Source: CAYLHX01 sp964383675
Lineage (GTDB): Bacteria; Patescibacteriota; Gracilibacteria; UBA1369; LOWO2-01-FULL-3
Direction of reading: 5' to 3'
Assembly: GCA_964383675.1 (NCBI GenBank)
Contig: CAYLHX010000023.1
Span: 1 to 22,540, forward strand
Length of the DNA stretch: 22,540 nt
Under the pieces are notes generated by a model. That model saw only the letters and a program-made list of their open reading frames with translations. It ran no database searches and was not told the DNA's origin. Below are positions 21,960-22,540 of this stretch, one piece after another (within the stretch, counting starts at the first letter, position 1; each line of letters starts with the position of its first letter). Position numbers and translations under genes: made by a program.

Positions 21960-22540
21960 TCAATCGAAGTCATCGATTTTATCTAAAATGCGTGCGGTAT
22001 CGGGGGATTTTTCTTCATCCTCCAAGTCATCTTTGGTCACCTGTTGCTTACCAACGTAGAAGACTGTTTTATCTGCCGGAAAGAGATCTCCAACTAATTT
22101 AATTTTTAGTTCCTGAACACGATCGGCAATGTATTTTTTGTGTTTTTCCTCATTGGCACCACCCTCCTTATCAATCACCTTATAGGCGGCAAGATAGTTA
22201 TCTAAAGCTTCTTCTATGGCCTTATGGTATTCGGTAAATTCTTTTTGATCCTCAAAGGCCACAACTCCAAATTGTTTGCCGCGTTCTTGTGCATCTTCTA
22301 GCATGCCGTTGATGGTTTTCTCTTCCGGCGGTTTCTCTCCTGCTGGTTTATCTTCTGCTGGTTTCTCTCCTGCTGGTTTCTCTCCTGCTGGTTTATCTGC
22401 TGCTGGTTTATCTGCTGCTGGTTTATCTGCTGCTGGTTTATCTGCTGCCGGTTTCTCTCCTGCTGGTTTATCTCCTGCTGGTTTCTCTCCTGCTGGTTTA
22501 TCTCCTGCTGGTTTATCTCCTGCTGGTTTATCTGCTGCTG
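21960..22540 (-). CDS. Unknown protein with N-terminal pentapeptide repeats, partial
   Basis: The frame is open to the right edge, so the start lies outside the window; 192 residues are seen. The visible N-terminal part is at least 14 copies of the pentapeptide PA(G/A/E)(D/E)K, read high to low coordinate, ending PPEEKTINGM. It is followed by about 110 residues of charged, mostly helical sequence (LEDAQERGKQFGVVAFEDQ, EEALDNYLAAYKVIDKEGG, KKYIADRVQELKIKLVGDL) and an acidic tail (DDLEDEEKSPDTARILDKI). The first Met after the repeat is internal, not the start. The repeat is probably an extended, disordered spacer, such as a stalk between a membrane or wall anchor and the C-terminal domain. The family is not recognised. 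Confidence 0.75.
   Translation of the reverse strand, partial: AADKPAGDKPAGDKPAGEKPAGDKPAGEKPAADKPAADKPAADKPAADKPAGEKPAGEKPAEDKPAGEKPPEEKTINGMLEDAQERGKQFGVVAFEDQKEFTEYHKAIEEALDNYLAAYKVIDKEGGANEEKHKKYIADRVQELKIKLVGDLFPADKTVFYVGKQQVTKDDLEDEEKSPDTARILDKIDDFD
22330..22539. repeat. Fourteen tandem 15-bp coding repeats
   Basis: Fourteen contiguous units of consensus GGTTT(A/C)TCT(C/G)CTGCT in plus orientation, each one pentapeptide of the minus-strand gene. Units differ mainly at two positions (D/E and G/A codons), and blocks of like units stand together (four nearly identical PAADK units at 22390-22449), as expected from recent slippage or unequal crossing-over. The array continues past the right edge. 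Confidence 0.95.

Noticed and set aside
22330..22539. Possible CRISPR array because of regular repeats
   Set aside because: The units are 15 bp, contiguous, without spacers, and keep an open frame of pentapeptides.

Overview
This window looks like a chromosomal piece of a Candidate Phyla Radiation (Patescibacteria) bacterium. That is an inference from gene content: a short type IV secretion-like pilin of the kind common in that group, many small single-domain proteins, tightly overlapping genes, A+T-rich spacers and almost no Shine-Dalgarno sequences. TGA is used as a normal stop (for example at trmB), which argues against the groups that read TGA as glycine. Having a branched-chain amino acid operon would be unusual for this radiation; a lineage with more biosynthesis, such as Peregrinibacteria, is possible but cannot be settled from the sequence.

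Layout. 1-2776: the end of a YibE/F-like membrane protein, tRNA-Pro, a double PRC-barrel gene read from an apparently leaderless promoter, a pilin-like gene with its terminator, murB and tRNA-Thr. 2802-10541 (minus strand): a single branched-chain amino acid operon, in the order regulatory leader, thrC-LeuA-domain fusion, ilvE, ilvD, ilvC, ilvB, ilvN. 10556-11189: a small membrane protein and tRNA-Tyr. 11191-18229 (minus): a tightly packed run of xfp phosphoketolase, type II NADH dehydrogenase, a minimal MGMT-like protein, endonuclease IV, a 65-residue protein, an ABC-2 ATPase and permease, and msrB. 18289-19575: a two-domain VOC protein that resembles 4-hydroxyphenylpyruvate dioxygenase. 19672-21959 (plus): DJ-1/PfpI protein, tRNA-dihydrouridine synthase and trmB. 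21960 to the edge: an unknown protein whose visible N-terminal part is a pentapeptide repeat.

The most interesting part is the start of the ilv operon. Between a good promoter (10514-10541) and the first gene lies a 16-residue open frame, MKRLTQIILVVIIIIL, in which 11 residues are Ile, Val or Leu. A 9-bp antiterminator arm follows its stop codon directly, and can pair with the 5' arm of an intrinsic terminator that ends in a T run. This is the full logic of ribosome-mediated transcription attenuation. The first gene it controls is a threonine synthase carrying the C-terminal regulatory part of 2-isopropylmalate/citramalate synthase without that enzyme's catalytic barrel. The sequence therefore suggests two levels of control by branched-chain amino acids: attenuation of the operon and, probably, allosteric control of threonine supply for isoleucine. 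No ilvA, leuA, leuB or leuCD is present in the window.

No stretch longer than 300 bases lacks a gene.
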